NCBI GenBank assembly: GCA_964624475.1
Contig: CAZUYC010000136.1
Location: 68,200 to 132,199 of the forward strand
Source: CAZUYC01 sp964624475
GTDB taxonomy: Bacteria; Myxococcota_A; UBA9160; SMWR01
Length of the DNA stretch: 64,000 nucleotides
Direction: 5' to 3'
Part shown: positions 54,058-62,284 of the stretch, one piece after another
Layout: the number at the start of each line of letters is the position of its first letter
Numbering within the stretch: position 1 is the first letter of the stretch
Position numbers and translations under genes: made by a program
The notes under the pieces: model-generated
Told to the model about the DNA's origin: nothing
What the model saw: the letters and a program-made list of their open reading frames with translations, nothing else
The model's database searches: none

Positions 54058-55077
54058 GTGTACGACGCCAGCAGCGAGCCCCATGAGTTTGTTGGTGCCG
54101 ACCGCGACGAGGCCGTCGCGAAGGCATGCCGTTTCTTCCGGCTGGAGCTGGACGCGCTCACCGTCCACGAGCTCGATCCGGGTCAGGTCTACGGTCTCGG
54201 TTCCAGGACCGTGATCGTCGCGGTCCCGCAGAATCGGAAGGCGCCGATCCGGGAGGCGCGCGGACGAGGTCCCGGGGCCGGCGAAGAGGGGCGCCCGGGG
54301 CGACGAGGCAGGGACGGCGGTGGGCGCGACCAAGGCGGGCGCGGTGACGAGCGCGAGGCACGAGGCAACCGCGGCGGAGATCGAGGGCGGGGGGGCGCAA
54401 GGGACGGCCGGAGCGAGCGCGGGCGAGCCGAGCGGGAGCGCGGCGAGCGGGGCGAGGACCGGGGTGAGGGGCGTGGCGAGGCGCGGGAGGCGTACGCCGA
54501 GCGGCGCCCCGAAGCCCCTCCCTCGGAGCCCGCTCCCTCGGAGCCGTCGGTTGGGACCGCCATCGGGGAGCTCGGGGAGGTCGGGCGGATCGTGCTCGGA
54601 GTCGTGGAGCGGATGGGCCTCGGGCCCTTCGAGATCTCCGAGGGTGGGGAACCTGGGCTCGTGGTGCTCTCGCTGCGGGGCAAGGCGGCGCTCGCGCTCG
54701 GCAAGGGCGATGGTCGGCCAGTCGACGCGCTCCAGCTCCTCGCGAATCAGGCGGCGATGCAGCGGGCGGACGAGCCGGATCGGATCGTGCTGGACGTCGA
54801 GGGCGACCTGGAAGAGCGCGAGGGGCGCCTGGCCGAGCTGGCGGAGCGGGCCGCGCGGCGGGCACGCGAGGGGGGTCGAGCGATCGCGCTCGACCCGATG
54901 AGCCCGCGAGATCGCCGCGCGATCCACCTCGCGCTGCGCGACGCCCAGGGAATTGCGACCATGAGCGTGGGGGAGAGCCGCTACCGGCAGGTCGTGGTGG
55001 TTCCGGAGGGCGCTCCGGAGTACCAGGAGGCGCTCCGCGAGGCGCGGGCGGCGGTCAGCGCCGCCGAGGGCGACTGA
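54058..55077 (+). CDS. khpB: KhpB/Jag RNA-binding protein with a long Arg-Gly-rich linker
   Basis: A 339-residue protein. The Jag-N domain is residues 1-60. A disordered linker (about 61-165) is dominated by Gly, Arg, Glu and Asp in RGG/RGD-like units. A KH domain (about 168-245) and an R3H domain with SPRDRRAIHLALRD (about 275-330) follow. KhpB with KhpA is a small-RNA and mRNA chaperone tied to cell envelope growth in Gram-positives. The usual Jag linker is short; the RG-rich expansion adds a probable second RNA-contacting or condensate-forming surface. GTG start with GAGGAGG at 5-nt spacing. Confidence 0.9.
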   Translation: MYDASSEPHEFVGADRDEAVAKACRFFRLELDALTVHELDPGQVYGLGSRTVIVAVPQNRKAPIREARGRGPGAGEEGRPGRRGRDGGGRDQGGRGDEREARGNRGGDRGRGGARDGRSERGRAERERGERGEDRGEGRGEAREAYAERRPEAPPSEPAPSEPSVGTAIGELGEVGRIVLGVVERMGLGPFEISEGGEPGLVVLSLRGKAALALGKGDGRPVDALQLLANQAAMQRADEPDRIVLDVEGDLEEREGRLAELAERAARRAREGGRAIALDPMSPRDRRAIHLALRDAQGIATMSVGESRYRQVVVVPEGAPEYQEALREARAAVSAAEGD

Positions 55078-55101
55078 GGGGCTCGTTCCACGCCGGGAGT
55101 C

Positions 55102-55115
55102 GTTCCACGTGGAAG
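55102..55115. other. parS-like site 1
   Basis: GTTCCACGTGGAAG, the 14-bp parS-like palindrome GTTCCACGTGGAAC with one end mismatch. The half site GTTCCACG also lies 18 bp upstream. Confidence 0.6.
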
Positions 55116-55118
55116 CGC

Positions 55119-55772
55119 ATGAGTCGCGTTCCACGTGGAACCGCGAGTCGTGTGACGGTTCCCCGATCGCTTCTGGACGAAGGCTTGCGCGAGCTCGGCG
55201 TCGCCGCGACGCCCTCGCAGCGCGAGGCCCTCTTCGGGCTGGCGCGGCTGCTCGACCACTGGGGCGCGCGCATCAACCTGACCGGCCATCGCGGCCTCTC
55301 CGAGATCGTCCGGAATCTCCTCCTGGATTCGGTCGCGCTCGTCGCCCAGCTCCCCGAGATCGAGAGCCTGGCCGATCTGGGCTCGGGGGCCGGTTTCCCA
55401 GGCCTTCCCGCGGCCATCCTGAGGCCGAGCTGCCGCGTGACGCTGATCGAGTCGCGACTCAGACGCCACCACTTCCAACGGGCTGCGTGTCGCGCCCTCC
55501 GCATCCCCAATGCAACTCCGATTCGTGGACGCGCCGAAGAGCTCGAGCCTTCGCCTCACGCCGTCGTGACCGCTCAGGCCGTGGCGCGCCCCGAAGCGGC
55601 CCTCGCGCTGATGGTTCGCTGGCTGGCGCCCGGGGGCATCGCCATTCTTCCCGGTGGTGCGGGCCCGCCCGACGCCGCGCATCCGCGGCTCCGCGAGGAG
55701 CGCGTCGTCCGCTACCGGGTCCCCTGTGGTGGCCCCGAGAGAACCCTCTGGATCGGGCGAATTCACGCCTGA
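55119..55772 (+). CDS. rsmG: 16S rRNA (guanine-527-N7) methyltransferase
   Basis: A 217-residue methyltransferase. SAM loop DLGSGAGFPGLP near 89-100, then LIESRLRRHHFQRAACRAL and a late APGGIAILPGG. It modifies G527 of 16S rRNA and normally precedes parA, as here. The ATG would place a perfect parS-like palindrome within the first eight codons. A GTG 11 codons later would leave both upstream parS-like sites non-coding and gives a more usual N-terminus. Confidence 0.9.
   Translation: MSRVPRGTASRVTVPRSLLDEGLRELGVAATPSQREALFGLARLLDHWGARINLTGHRGLSEIVRNLLLDSVALVAQLPEIESLADLGSGAGFPGLPAAILRPSCRVTLIESRLRRHHFQRAACRALRIPNATPIRGRAEELEPSPHAVVTAQAVARPEAALALMVRWLAPGGIAILPGGAGPPDAAHPRLREERVVRYRVPCGGPERTLWIGRIHA
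55128..55141. other. parS-like site 2 (perfect palindrome)
   Basis: GTTCCACGTGGAAC, a perfect 14-bp palindrome related to the ParB consensus TGTTTCACGTGAAACA, with T and A exchanged for C and G at a symmetric pair. It is 26 bp from site 1. Confidence 0.75.
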
Positions 55773-55812
55773 GACTGGACGACTGAGACCGCGCTCCGAC
55801 CGACCTCGTCCA

Positions 55813-55826
55813 TTTCCACGTGGAAC
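55813..55826. other. parS-like site 3
   Basis: TTTCCACGTGGAAC, one end mismatch from the perfect palindrome, in the rsmG-parA gap and 10 bp before the iterons. Confidence 0.65.
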
Positions 55827-55836
55827 GGTCCAGCCT

Positions 55837-55896
55837 GAGTTGGCAACGGGCGAGTCGACAACGCGCAAGTTGACAACGCGTGGGTCGACAAGCGCA
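55837..55896 (+). repeat. four tandem 15-bp iterons upstream of parA
   Basis: Units GAGTTGGCAACGGGC, GAGTCGACAACGCGC, AAGTTGACAACGCGT and GGGTCGACAAGCGCA, consensus (R)GTYGACAACGCGY, in exact 15-bp register. Each holds a near-palindromic GTYGACAAC. The last unit may double as a -35 element for parA, with GATATC about 17 bp on. Confidence 0.75.
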
Positions 55897-55959
55897 CCCA
55901 CGATGTGATATCCAGTAGAGGCGGTTATTCCCCACGGGGGTGAGGTTTCAGCGCGCGCC

Positions 55960-56775
55960 ATGCCCGCACCGAGTCGCGTCCTGGCCGTCGTGAATCAGAA
56001 GGGTGGCGTCGGCAAGACCACTACGGCCGTCAACCTCGCGGCCTCGTTCGCGGCTTCGGAACGAGCGACCCTGATCATCGACCTCGATCCGCAGGCGAAC
56101 GCGTCCAGCGCGTTTGGGATTCATGGCGCATCGCGTCATGTGTATGACGCTCTGATCGGCCGCTGCGTCATGAAGGACATCGTCCAGCCGACCGAGCTCG
56201 GTTACCTTCACATCGTCCCGTCCGGGCGGGATCTCTACGGAGCCGAGATCGAGCTCGTCTCGGCGTTGAGCCGGGAACGGCGGCTCGAGCGGGTGCTGCT
56301 CGACCTGCGCGATTCCTACGACCTGATCGTGGTCGACTGCCCGCCCTCGCTGGGCCTGCTCACCGTGAACGCGCTCACCGCGGCGGACTCCGTCCTGATC
56401 CCGCTCCAATGCGAGTACTATGCGCTCGAGGGGCTCGCCGGGCTGCTGGAAACCGTCTCGGCCGTGCGCCAGCAGCTCAACCCCCAGCTCACGCTCGAGG
56501 GCATCGTGTTGACGATGGTGGACCAGCGCAACAATCTGAGCCGGCAGGTCGAGCAGGAAGTGCGGTCCCACTTCAGCGAGCGGGTGTTCCAGTCGACCAT
56601 CCCGCGCAACGTCCGGCTGAGCGAGGCACCGAGCCACGGCAAGCCGATCCTCCTCTACGACATCCACTCGAGGGGCGCCACGAGCTATCTGAACCTCGCC
56701 GAGGAGATCCTGGTGCGGATCGGGACATCCGAGCCGCGGCGCGCACCCCCGGCCCTTGGAAGGAGGATCGAATGA
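55960..56775 (+). CDS. parA: chromosome partitioning ATPase ParA (Soj)
   Basis: A 271-residue deviant Walker A ATPase. KGGVGKTTT (about 14-22) includes the signature lysine, DLDPQAN is motif A' and VVDCPPSLGLLT is Walker B. No N-terminal helix-turn-helix, so it is the chromosomal type. It moves ParB-parS complexes along the nucleoid. Its stop overlaps parB as ATGA. Confidence 0.95.
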   Translation: MPAPSRVLAVVNQKGGVGKTTTAVNLAASFAASERATLIIDLDPQANASSAFGIHGASRHVYDALIGRCVMKDIVQPTELGYLHIVPSGRDLYGAEIELVSALSRERRLERVLLDLRDSYDLIVVDCPPSLGLLTVNALTAADSVLIPLQCEYYALEGLAGLLETVSAVRQQLNPQLTLEGIVLTMVDQRNNLSRQVEQEVRSHFSERVFQSTIPRNVRLSEAPSHGKPILLYDIHSRGATSYLNLAEEILVRIGTSEPRRAPPALGRRIE

Positions 56776-57644
56776 GCCGACCGACCGCGCTGGGCCGCGG
56801 CCTCGGTGCCTTGATCCCGGGCGTCGGCCCCGTCGCAGCCGCCGAGATTCCGCGGTTGGAACCCGGGCCCGTGGCGATTCCCGTCGACGCGATCGATCCG
56901 AACCCCGAGCAGCCCCGCAGGGTGTTCGACGCGGCGGAGCTCCGGGGTCTGGCGGACTCGATCCGCCGGCACGGGGTGCTCCAGCCGGTGGTCGTCCGGC
57001 GTGCGGGCGGGCGCTACGAGCTCGTCGTCGGCGAGCGTCGGTGGCGGGCGAGCCGCGAGGCGGGGCTGGCAACGGTTCCCGCCGTCGTCGCCGACCTGGA
57101 AGATCGGGCCCGCCTCGAGGTGGCCCTCGTCGAGAACGTCCAGCGCCGCGACCTGAACGCGATCGAGCTCGCCCACGCCTTCCGGGCACTCGGGGAGGCC
57201 GGCGCGACCCAGGAGGAGATTGGCGAGCGCGTGGGGCTCGATCGCTCCACCGTCGCGAATCACCTGCGCCTGCTCGAGCTCCCGAGCGAGATCCAGACCG
57301 ACGTCGAGGCCGGCCGGATCAGCGCCGGGCACGCCAAGGCGCTCCTCCAGGTGACGAACCCGGAGCGGCGCCGCCACCTCCGCGACCGCATCCTCGGGGA
57401 CGGGCTCTCGGTGCGGGCTGCCGAGGAGCTCGCCCAGGCCTCCGGCGGCGCGCGCCCGCGCAAGGCTCGCGGGGCCCGACCGGGTGCGGACCCGAACCTC
57501 CAGCGGCTGATCGACGGCCTGCGCCAGCGTCTCCAGACGCGCGTACGCGTCCAGGGCCAGGCCTCGCGCGGTCGCATCGAGATCGAATACTTCGGCGCCG
57601 ACGATCTGCAGCGCATCGCGGGCCTCCTGCTCGGCGATGCCTGA
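56772..57644 (+). CDS. parB: chromosome partitioning protein ParB (Spo0J)
   Basis: A 290-residue CTP-dependent clamp. The CTP-binding box is GERRWRAS (about 95). A helix-turn-helix lies near 140-165 (TQEEIGERVGLDRSTVANHLRLL, quoted in two overlapping parts here only by position), and the C-terminal dimer domain about 240-290. The ATG has GGAGG at 5-nt spacing. It would load on the parS-like sites 1.0-1.6 kb upstream. Confidence 0.93.
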   Translation: MSRPTALGRGLGALIPGVGPVAAAEIPRLEPGPVAIPVDAIDPNPEQPRRVFDAAELRGLADSIRRHGVLQPVVVRRAGGRYELVVGERRWRASREAGLATVPAVVADLEDRARLEVALVENVQRRDLNAIELAHAFRALGEAGATQEEIGERVGLDRSTVANHLRLLELPSEIQTDVEAGRISAGHAKALLQVTNPERRRHLRDRILGDGLSVRAAEELAQASGGARPRKARGARPGADPNLQRLIDGLRQRLQTRVRVQGQASRGRIEIEYFGADDLQRIAGLLLGDA

Positions 57645-58008
57645 GCACGCGTCGGCGCCGCCGCCGTGGACGGCCGAGCCCGAGCGGGTCCTGATCGGCC
57701 CGGGCGCATCGTTCGACGGACTGCTCGTCCTGCACGGCCCTGCACGCGTCGAAGGCCGCGTGCGCGGGGAGATCGTCGGGTCGAGCCTCTGGATCGGCCG
57801 CTCGGCGGTGGTCGAGGCGCGGGTCGAGGTCGATGAGCTCGTCGTGAGCGGCGCCCTGGCGGGAAGCGTCCGCGTGCGGGGTCGCGCGTTGCTCCGAGCG
57901 ACGGCCCGGGTCACCGCCAGCCTCGAGGCGCGGAGTCTCGTGCTCGAAGAGGGGTCGCTCCTCGAGGGCCGCTGCTCCACCGGGTCCGCCGAGCCCACAC
58001 CGCCTTGA
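57637..58008 (+). CDS. bactofilin
   Basis: A 123-residue beta-helix cytoskeletal protein. The bactofilin core (about 20-110) has repeated LVLHGPARVEGRVRGE, IGRSAVVEARV and LVVSGALAGSV turns. It overlaps the parB stop by 8 bp. In Myxococcus xanthus, bactofilins scaffold ParA/ParB at the cell subpoles, and the coupling here suggests the same. The N-terminal 19 residues are a Pro/Ala-rich tail. Confidence 0.88.
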   Translation: MPEHASAPPPWTAEPERVLIGPGASFDGLLVLHGPARVEGRVRGEIVGSSLWIGRSAVVEARVEVDELVVSGALAGSVRVRGRALLRATARVTASLEARSLVLEEGSLLEGRCSTGSAEPTPP

Positions 58009-58056
58009 ACTCGCCTTGAACTTCGCCCGATCTATGTAAGACTGGGGCCGCCCCCG

Positions 58057-58077
58057 AGCCGGGTGGCATGCCCGGCT
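58057..58077 (+). promoter_or_regulatory. leader stem-loop of the F1 ATP synthase genes
   Basis: AGCCGGG-TGGCATG-CCCGGCT, seven perfect pairs, in the 209-bp bactofilin-atpF' gap. No T-run. The gap also has two TTGAAC hexamers (58005, 58016) and TATGTAAG, which may form a promoter with poor spacing. Confidence 0.4.
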
Positions 58078-58217
58078 GCAGCGCGAGCCTGGCGGCGGCG
58101 GCGTGAGCCCCATCGCGGAACCGATGCACCCGAGGGCGGACGCCCGTGGACGCCGGTGTTCCGGCAGCCCCCGGGCGACCCGGTCCGGAGCGCGCCGGCC
58201 CTACCTCGGAGTGAAGA

Positions 58218-58730
58218 TTGGAGCGTCGCCGAGTCGCCGCCCCGACCCTAGCCGCGCTGGTGGCCGCCGACGCGGCCGCGTCCGAGGGCGGGCTCGAGCT
58301 CTTCCCGGACTGGCGATTCGAGCTCCCGCTGCTCGTCGCCTTCTTCGCGACCCTCGTCCCGATCGTGAGCCGGCTCCTGCTGCAGCCGATGCTCGGCGTC
58401 CTGGACGCGCGCGCAGAGCGGACGGATGGCGCCCGCAAGCGCGCGGGTCGCTTGGAGGAGCAGGTCCGGGAGGTCATCGCGCGCTACGAGCGGGCGATCG
58501 CCGGCGCCCGGCAGTCGGCGGAGGCTTCGCGGCGCGAGCTGCTCGAGCAGGCGAGGCAACGCGCGGCGGAGGCGACCGGAGCCGCGCGCTCCGACGCCAA
58601 GCAGGAAATCGGGCGCGCGCGCCGCGAGGTGGCCGGGGCCTTCGCCGAAGCCCAGGCGGGCCTGCGCGCGCAGTCGGCGGATCTCGCGCGGGAGGCGGCG
58701 ACCCGCGTGCTCGGGCGTAGCGTCGCGTGA
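58218..58730 (+). CDS. atpF': ATP synthase Fo subunit b' (second b-type stalk)
   Basis: A 170-residue stalk protein. One membrane helix (about 32-55) follows a Phe/Trp-rich entry, then a long Ala/Arg/Glu coiled coil. It starts with TTG, with GGAG at 6-nt spacing. Paired b' and b genes are usual in cyanobacteria and deltaproteobacteria. It overlaps atpF by GTGA. Confidence 0.82.
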   Translation: MERRRVAAPTLAALVAADAAASEGGLELFPDWRFELPLLVAFFATLVPIVSRLLLQPMLGVLDARAERTDGARKRAGRLEEQVREVIARYERAIAGARQSAEASRRELLEQARQRAAEATGAARSDAKQEIGRARREVAGAFAEAQAGLRAQSADLAREAATRVLGRSVA

Positions 58731-59302
58731 GACGGGGCGCGATCGCGCTGCTCCTCGGGCTCGCGTCGGCGGCCCCGGCTGCGGCCGCAGGCGGCGAGGG
58801 TGGGGGCGGGCTCGGCGACCTCCTCTGGCCGACCCTGAACCTCGCGATCCTCGTCGCCGCTCTCGTCTACTTCGGTCGCCAGCCGATCCAGGACTTCTTC
58901 GCCGCGAGGCGGGGTCGCATCCGCGACGACCTCGACGCCGCGACCCGGGCCCTCTCCGATGCGGAGGCGCGCTACGCGGCGTGGCAGGGCAAGCTGACCC
59001 TGCTCGACGGCGAGCTGGCGCGGATCCGCGACCTGGCGAGAGAGCGCGCCGAGTCCGAGCGCGAGCACATCCTCGCGGACGCGAGCGCGGCGGCGGAGCG
59101 CATCCGCAGCGATGCCCGAGCCGCGGTGGACCAGGAGCTTCGCCGCGCGCGCGAGGACCTGCGCCGCGAGGCCGCGGAGCTCGCGATCGAGCTCGCGGCG
59201 CAGACGCTTCGCGCGAGGGTGACCGACGCGGACCAGAGCCGCCTCGTCGACGAGTTCATCGAGACCATCGAGCACGGCGCGCCGCCCCGGCCGGGAAGCT
59301 AG
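58727..59302 (+). CDS. atpF: ATP synthase Fo subunit b
   Basis: A 191-residue stalk protein with an extra cleavable-looking signal (1-21), then the membrane helix (about 30-50; LWPTLNLAILVAALVYFG) and a long amphipathic coil. A signal peptide on b is characteristic of deltaproteobacterial members. GTG start coupled to atpF'. Confidence 0.9.
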   Translation: MRRGAIALLLGLASAAPAAAAGGEGGGGLGDLLWPTLNLAILVAALVYFGRQPIQDFFAARRGRIRDDLDAATRALSDAEARYAAWQGKLTLLDGELARIRDLARERAESEREHILADASAAAERIRSDARAAVDQELRRAREDLRREAAELAIELAAQTLRARVTDADQSRLVDEFIETIEHGAPPRPGS

Positions 59303-59310
59303 GAGGAGCG

Positions 59311-59856
59311 GTGCACTCGGCGGCGGTCGCCAGGCGCTACGCGCGAGCCCTCTTCGCACTGGCGCGCGAGGAGGGGTGCATCGAGGAGCGGCGCCGCGAG
59401 CTCGACGCCCTCGGCGAGCTCCTCGCGGAGAGCGCCGAGCTCCGCCATGCGGTCCTGCGCCCGCTCTTCCCGAGCGCCGCGCGGCGCCAGGTCCTGCGCG
59501 CGGTCTGCGAGCGACTCGGCGCCAGCGACACGCTGCGCCGCTTCTGCTCGTTCCTGGTGGATCAGCGCCGCATCGTCGAGCTCGAGGCCATTCGCGTCGC
59601 GTACGCGGCGCTCGCCGACGAGGCGGCGGGCCGCATGCGCGCGCGCGTGGTCTCGGCGACCCCCCTCCCCGACACGCAGCGCGAGCGGCTGCGGCAGGCC
59701 CTCGCCGCGCGTACGGGGCTAGAGCTCGAGCTGGACCTCGAGATCGACGCTTCGCTCCTCGGCGGCGCCGTCGCCAGCGTGGGCGGCCTGGTCTTCGACG
59801 GAAGCCTTCGCACGCAGCTCGAGCAGCTGCGTGCGAGTCTCATGAGAGGACAGTGA
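59311..59856 (+). CDS. atpH: ATP synthase F1 subunit delta
   Basis: A 181-residue OSCP-type protein. N-terminal RRYARALFALAREEG and C-terminal ASLLGGAVASVGGLVFDGSL (split by residue count) are the family signatures. GTG start with AGGAGGAG two bases upstream. It joins the stalk to the F1 head. Confidence 0.93.
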   Translation: MHSAAVARRYARALFALAREEGCIEERRRELDALGELLAESAELRHAVLRPLFPSAARRQVLRAVCERLGASDTLRRFCSFLVDQRRIVELEAIRVAYAALADEAAGRMRARVVSATPLPDTQRERLRQALAARTGLELELDLEIDASLLGGAVASVGGLVFDGSLRTQLEQLRASLMRGQ

Positions 59857-59859
59857 GCG

Positions 59860-61410
59860 ATGGACATCAAGCCGGGCGAGATCACCGACATCCTGAAGCG
59901 CGAGATCAAGGAGTACGACCGCCAGATCGACGTCGCCGAGACCGGTACCGTGCTCTCGATCGGCGACGGGATCGGGCGCGTCTTCGGCCTCGAGAAGGTC
60001 CTCGCGGGCGAGCTGGTCGAGTTCCCGGGCGGCATCGCCGGCCTGGTGCTGAACCTCGAGGAGGACAACGTCGGCATCGCGGTGATGGGCGAGGCGCAGC
60101 ACATCCGCGAGGGCGATCTCGTGCGCCGCACCGGCCGCATCCTCGAGGTGCCGGTCGGCGAGGCGATGGTCGGGCGCGTCGTCGACGCGCTCGGCAACCC
60201 GATCGACGGCAAGGGCGAGATCCGCAGCCAGGAACGCCGGCGCGTGGAGCTCAAGGCGCCCGGCATCGTTCCGCGCCGCGCGGGGCACGAGCCGCTCCAG
60301 ACCGGGATCAAGGCGATCGATGCGATGACGCCGATCGGCCGCGGCCAGCGCGAGCTCATCATCGGCGACCGCCAGACCGGGAAGACCGCGATCGCGATCG
60401 ACACGATCATCAACCAGCGCCAGACCGACGTCACCTGCATCTACGTGGCGATCGGGCAGAAGCTGTCGACGGTCGCCCAGGTCGTCGAGAAGCTCAAGCA
60501 GCACGGCTCGATGGACCACACGATCGTGGTGTCGGCCACCGCGAGCGAACCGGCCCCTCTCCAGTACATCTCGCCCTATGCGGGCTGCACGATGGGCGAG
60601 TGGTTCCGCGACAACGGCAAGCACGCGCTCATCATCTACGACGACCTCTCGAAGCACGCCGTCTCCTATCGGCAGCTCTCGCTGCTGCTGCGCCGCCCGC
60701 CCGGCCGCGAGGCCTATCCGGGCGACGTCTTCTACCTGCACTCGCGCCTGCTGGAGCGCGCGGCGAAGATGAGCGACGAGTACGGCGCGGGGAGCCTCAC
60801 GGCGCTGCCGATCATCGAGACGCAGGCCGGCGACGTCTCGGCCTACATCCCGACCAACGTCATCTCGATCACCGACGGCCAGATCTTCCTCGAGACCGAT
60901 CTCTTCAACTCGGGCATCCGCCCGGCGGTGAACGTCGGCATCTCGGTCTCGCGCGTGGGGGGGAACGCGCAGACGCGGGCCACGCGGAAGGTCGCGGGCA
61001 AGCTCAAGCTGAATCTCGCGCAGTACCGGGAGATGGCCGCCTTCGCGCAGTTCGGCAGCGACCTCGACAAGGCCACCCAGGAGCAGCTCGCGAACGGCGA
61101 GCGCCAGACGGAGATGCTGAAGCAGCCCCAGTACTCGCCGATGCCGATGGAGGAGCAGGTCGTCTCCATCTACGCCGCCACGCCGCAGGAGGGCAGGCCG
61201 TCGTGGGTGCGCAGCTACGCGGTGGAGGAGCTCCATCGCTACGAACGCGAGATGCTCGAGTCGGTGCGCGCGCGCCACGGCGACCTCCTCGAGGCGATCC
61301 GCAAGACCGGGAAGCTCGAGGACGACACGGAGCGGAAGCTCGCCGCGGCACTCGACGAGTTCGCCGGCGTCTTCCAGCCGAGCGGGCGGGACGGGAGCGC
61401 GGCAGCCTGA
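59860..61410 (+). CDS. atpA: ATP synthase F1 subunit alpha
   Basis: A 516-residue non-catalytic nucleotide-binding subunit. P-loop GDRQTGKTA near 170, the arginine-finger region SVSRVGGNAQTRA near 365 and the N-terminal crown with VLSIGDGIGRVFGLE are all normal. It begins 3 nt after atpH. Confidence 0.97.
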   Translation: MDIKPGEITDILKREIKEYDRQIDVAETGTVLSIGDGIGRVFGLEKVLAGELVEFPGGIAGLVLNLEEDNVGIAVMGEAQHIREGDLVRRTGRILEVPVGEAMVGRVVDALGNPIDGKGEIRSQERRRVELKAPGIVPRRAGHEPLQTGIKAIDAMTPIGRGQRELIIGDRQTGKTAIAIDTIINQRQTDVTCIYVAIGQKLSTVAQVVEKLKQHGSMDHTIVVSATASEPAPLQYISPYAGCTMGEWFRDNGKHALIIYDDLSKHAVSYRQLSLLLRRPPGREAYPGDVFYLHSRLLERAAKMSDEYGAGSLTALPIIETQAGDVSAYIPTNVISITDGQIFLETDLFNSGIRPAVNVGISVSRVGGNAQTRATRKVAGKLKLNLAQYREMAAFAQFGSDLDKATQEQLANGERQTEMLKQPQYSPMPMEEQVVSIYAATPQEGRPSWVRSYAVEELHRYEREMLESVRARHGDLLEAIRKTGKLEDDTERKLAAALDEFAGVFQPSGRDGSAAA

Positions 61411-61414
61411 TCCG

Positions 61415-62275
61415 ATGCCGAGCCTCAAGGACATCCGTCGCCGCATCCGGAGCGTCAAGAAGACGCAGCAGATCACGCGTGCGATGCGGATGGTCGCGGC
61501 GGCGAAGCTGCGCCGCGCGGAGCAGGCGGTGCGCGCGGCGCGACCCTATGCGGACCAGATGCACGAGACGCTGGCGGAGGTGGCTCGCGCGCAGCGCGAA
61601 TCCGAGCACCCGCTGCTCGTGCCGCACGCCGAGCTGCGCCGGGTCGAGGTGGTCGTCGTGAGCTCCGACAAGGGCCTCTGCGGCGCCTTCAACGCGAACG
61701 CGATCAAGCACGCCGACCGGCTCTGCCGCGAGCGCGCGCAGCGGGGTCAGCAGGTCCTGCTCACCTGCGCGGGCCGCAAGGCGGGGGACTTCTTCCGCAA
61801 GCGGCGGCCCGCCGAGCTCCGAGGCGTGCACCCCCACGACAGATGGGTGAGCTACGCGAAGGCCGCGGTGATCGCGCGCGAGGTGGCGGCGCGATACGTC
61901 GCGGGCGAGAGCGACGAGGTGCTCCTCGTCTACAACGAGTTCGTCAACGTGATGACTCAGCGGCCGAAGGAGGTCACGCTGCTCCCCTTCGCGCCGCCCG
62001 CGCTCGAGGGCGAGCGGCCCCTGCCCTTCGAGATCGAGCCGAGCCCCGAGAAGCTCCTCGAGGTGCTGGTGCCGAAGGCGGTGGAGTCCCTGGTCTACCG
62101 CGCGCTGCTCGAGAGCCAGTCGGGCGAGTACGCGGCGCGCATGACGGCGATGGAGTCCGCCACGCGGAACACCGAGGAGCTGATCTCCTCGCTGACGCTG
62201 AAATTCAACCGCGCACGCCAGGCCGCGATCACGAAGGAGCTCATGGAGATCGTGAGCGGCGCCGAGGCGCTCTGA
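61415..62275 (+). CDS. atpG: ATP synthase F1 subunit gamma
   Basis: A 286-residue rotor shaft. The N-terminal helix has RIRSVKKTQQITRAMRMVAA and the C-terminal helix ends in ITKELMEIVSGAEAL. SSDKGLCGAFNAN is the central fold signature. Four nt from atpA. Confidence 0.96.
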   Translation: MPSLKDIRRRIRSVKKTQQITRAMRMVAAAKLRRAEQAVRAARPYADQMHETLAEVARAQRESEHPLLVPHAELRRVEVVVVSSDKGLCGAFNANAIKHADRLCRERAQRGQQVLLTCAGRKAGDFFRKRRPAELRGVHPHDRWVSYAKAAVIAREVAARYVAGESDEVLLVYNEFVNVMTQRPKEVTLLPFAPPALEGERPLPFEIEPSPEKLLEVLVPKAVESLVYRALLESQSGEYAARMTAMESATRNTEELISSLTLKFNRARQAAITKELMEIVSGAEAL

Positions 62276-62284
62276 AGGGGACCG

